DNA of 17,943 nucleotides from CAYUWG01 sp964448285 (GTDB lineage: Bacteria; Bacteroidota; Ignavibacteria; SZUA-365). Below the pieces are notes generated by a model. It did no database searches and was not told the origin of the DNA. It saw only the letters and a program-made list of their open reading frames with translations. This document shows, in pieces, positions 15,614-17,943 of this stretch (within the stretch, counting starts at the first letter, position 1; every line of letters begins with the position of its first letter). The stretch is from assembly GCA_964448285.1 (NCBI GenBank), contig CAYUWG010000073.1:1-17943 (forward strand), written 5' to 3'. The translations under genes were made by a program, and so were the position numbers.

Positions 15614-15793
15614 AACGCAAGTCCTTTCAATGTGTGAACGAATTCCTTAACAGTAACCGTAGATGTACATAGCATACGTCGTACTCGCGGCGGTATGTGT
15701 GTTTCAACAACCATTCCATTGCGATTCCAGATGTTTTTCGAAGAACGAGCGTGGAAGACATTCACAGCGTGTTGACTGATCATCACAGATTCG

Positions 15794-15806
15794 CCTTCAC
15801 TGAAGG
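15794..15806. repeat. Short inverted repeat in the DUF4382 upstream region
   Basis: CCTTCA-C-TGAAGG is a perfect 6-base inverted repeat with a one-base centre, 29 bases downstream of the prmC stop on the minus strand. It could be an operator or part of a weak 3' hairpin. The rest of 15614-15834 holds no gene and no convincing promoter; a TTGACG/TAACGT pair with an 18-base spacer on the minus strand (near 15806-15835) is possible but weak. Confidence 0.2.
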
Positions 15807-15834
15807 GTACGTTATCTCTTAAGTTGTCTGTACG

Positions 15835-16737
15835 TCAACTATAAGCAGTAGCTTCTTCAGAAGAACGCCCACTTCTCATCACGATCACTCTCTCAATCCC
15901 AGAATAATCGCGGATAGTCGTCACATCATTGAAGCCTGCACGCGAGAAGATTTCTTCAACGTGTGTTCGTTGACCGAAGCCGATTTCAACTGCGATGATT
16001 CCATTTTTGGAATCGAGGAGACTCGATGCAGCGGAGGCAATTCGTCGATAGAAGGTAAAACCATCAGCGGCGTCCGTTGTCGCGATGCGCGGTTCGTAAT
16101 CCCGCACTTCCGGCTGGCACTCATCAATCTCCGATTTGCTGATGTAGGGTGGATTTGAAACGATGACGTGGAAACGGCGATTGAGAATTTTCATCGCGTC
16201 ATCGCTGAGAAAATCCATCTTCACGAAGGAGAGTTTGTCGATGACGTGGTTCCGCTCGCCGTTGGTTTTTGCAAGGCGAAGTGCATCATCGCTTACATCG
16301 ATGCAAGTGATAGTACTAGACGCGAGATGTTTCGCCAGCGTAACAGCAATGCATCCACTGCCGGTACCGATATCAAGTATGGAAACCAGTGAGGGGAAAG
16401 TCTTCGCAAAATCAATGACGGCTTCAACCAGATGTTCTGTCTCAGGCCGCGGGATAAGCACGGATGGGTTGACGATGAATTGTAGTCCGTAGAATTCCGT
16501 CTGACCGATAATGTACTGGAGCGGTTCGTGTCGCGATCGTCGTCGAACGAGTGCGCGGAATGCTTCGAGTTCAGTTTCGAGCAATGGTTGCTCGAATCTG
16601 AGGAAAAGCTGCAAGCGGTCACATTGCAGGACGTGTGCGAGCAATAGCTCAGCCGAGCGGCGCGCCTCCCCAATCCCTTTTTCTTCAAAGAAGGCAGTCG
16701 CTTTTTTCAACAGCGCAAGAATAGTCTCCTGCTGCAT
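15835..16737 (-). CDS. prmC: Peptide chain release factor N5-glutamine methyltransferase (PrmC)
   Basis: PrmC methylates the glutamine of the GGQ motif in release factors RF1 and RF2, using S-adenosylmethionine, in the cytoplasm. The 300-residue product has an N-terminal helical domain (1-75, ARRSAELLLAHVL) that recognises the release factor. It then has IGQTEFYGLQF and LIPRPETEHLVE. The SAM-binding motif is LDIGTGSGCIAVTLA (121-135) and the substrate-glutamine-binding motif is NPPYIS (195-200). Acidic Asp147 follows the second strand as expected. The ATG at 16737 lies 12 bases after the lon stop, so it is probably in a lon-prmC operon; the ribosome binding site is weak. Confidence 0.96.
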   Translation of the reverse strand: MQQETILALLKKATAFFEEKGIGEARRSAELLLAHVLQCDRLQLFLRFEQPLLETELEAFRALVRRRSRHEPLQYIIGQTEFYGLQFIVNPSVLIPRPETEHLVEAVIDFAKTFPSLVSILDIGTGSGCIAVTLAKHLASSTITCIDVSDDALRLAKTNGERNHVIDKLSFVKMDFLSDDAMKILNRRFHVIVSNPPYISKSEIDECQPEVRDYEPRIATTDAADGFTFYRRIASAASSLLDSKNGIIAVEIGFGQRTHVEEIFSRAGFNDVTTIRDYSGIERVIVMRSGRSSEEATAYS

Positions 16738-16749
16738 CAGGATCGTGCG

Positions 16750-17943
<1,194 letters not shown>

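Overview
The window looks like chromosomal DNA of a Gram-negative bacterium. It has a TolC-type outer-membrane channel, a lipoprotein and several Sec signal peptides. GC content is moderate, about 50 percent by eye. Gene starts mix strong Shine-Dalgarno sites (AAGGAGG, AAAGGAGT) with leaderless-looking and TTG starts. Asp-box propeller proteins, DUF4382 lipoproteins and a tRNA gene without encoded CCA would fit a member of the FCB group (Bacteroidota, Ignavibacteria or Kapabacteria-like), but this placement is only a guess.

Layout. 1-2047 (minus): murA, followed with a 4-base TTGA overlap by the start of an exported beta-propeller protein that runs off the left edge. 2081-2367: divergent intergenic region with a promoter-like motif. 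2368-2877 (plus): secreted protein of unknown function with its own hairpin terminator. 3026-10977 (plus): tightly packed four-gene operon for a complete double-membrane peptide exporter: TolC-type channel, HlyD-type adaptor of the NHLM bacteriocin family, a C39 peptidase/ABC transporter, and a second ABC transporter with an N-terminal cyclic-nucleotide-binding-like domain. 10978-11434 (plus): a short separate transcription unit with promoter, strong ribosome binding site, a 65-residue double-glycine precursor peptide and a terminator. 11461-13836 (plus): an unknown membrane-anchored coiled-coil protein and an acyl-CoA carboxylase carboxyltransferase (pccB-like). 13915-13988 (plus): tRNA-Asp(GTC) with a terminator. 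14170-15613 (minus): a small exported DUF1579-like protein and a DUF4382 lipoprotein. 15835-17943 (minus): lon (3' part, runs off the right edge) followed by prmC.

The central system is an intact peptide secretion locus. The 65-residue peptide has a textbook double-glycine leader, with hydrophobic residues at -12, -7 and -4 and GG at -2/-1. Its mature part has 42 residues, is acidic and extremely proline-rich (13 prolines, including six in a row), and contains no cysteine. The first ABC transporter keeps all C39 protease residues, so the likely route is leader removal during ATP-driven export, then passage through the HlyD adaptor and the TolC channel. I see no RiPP-modifying enzyme in the window, so the peptide may be exported unmodified. 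The 169-residue secreted protein at the front of the locus and the peptide gene both lie behind the same promoter-like motif, TTGACT-N17-TAATTAGC, which suggests co-regulation. The remaining genes are ordinary housekeeping or envelope genes.
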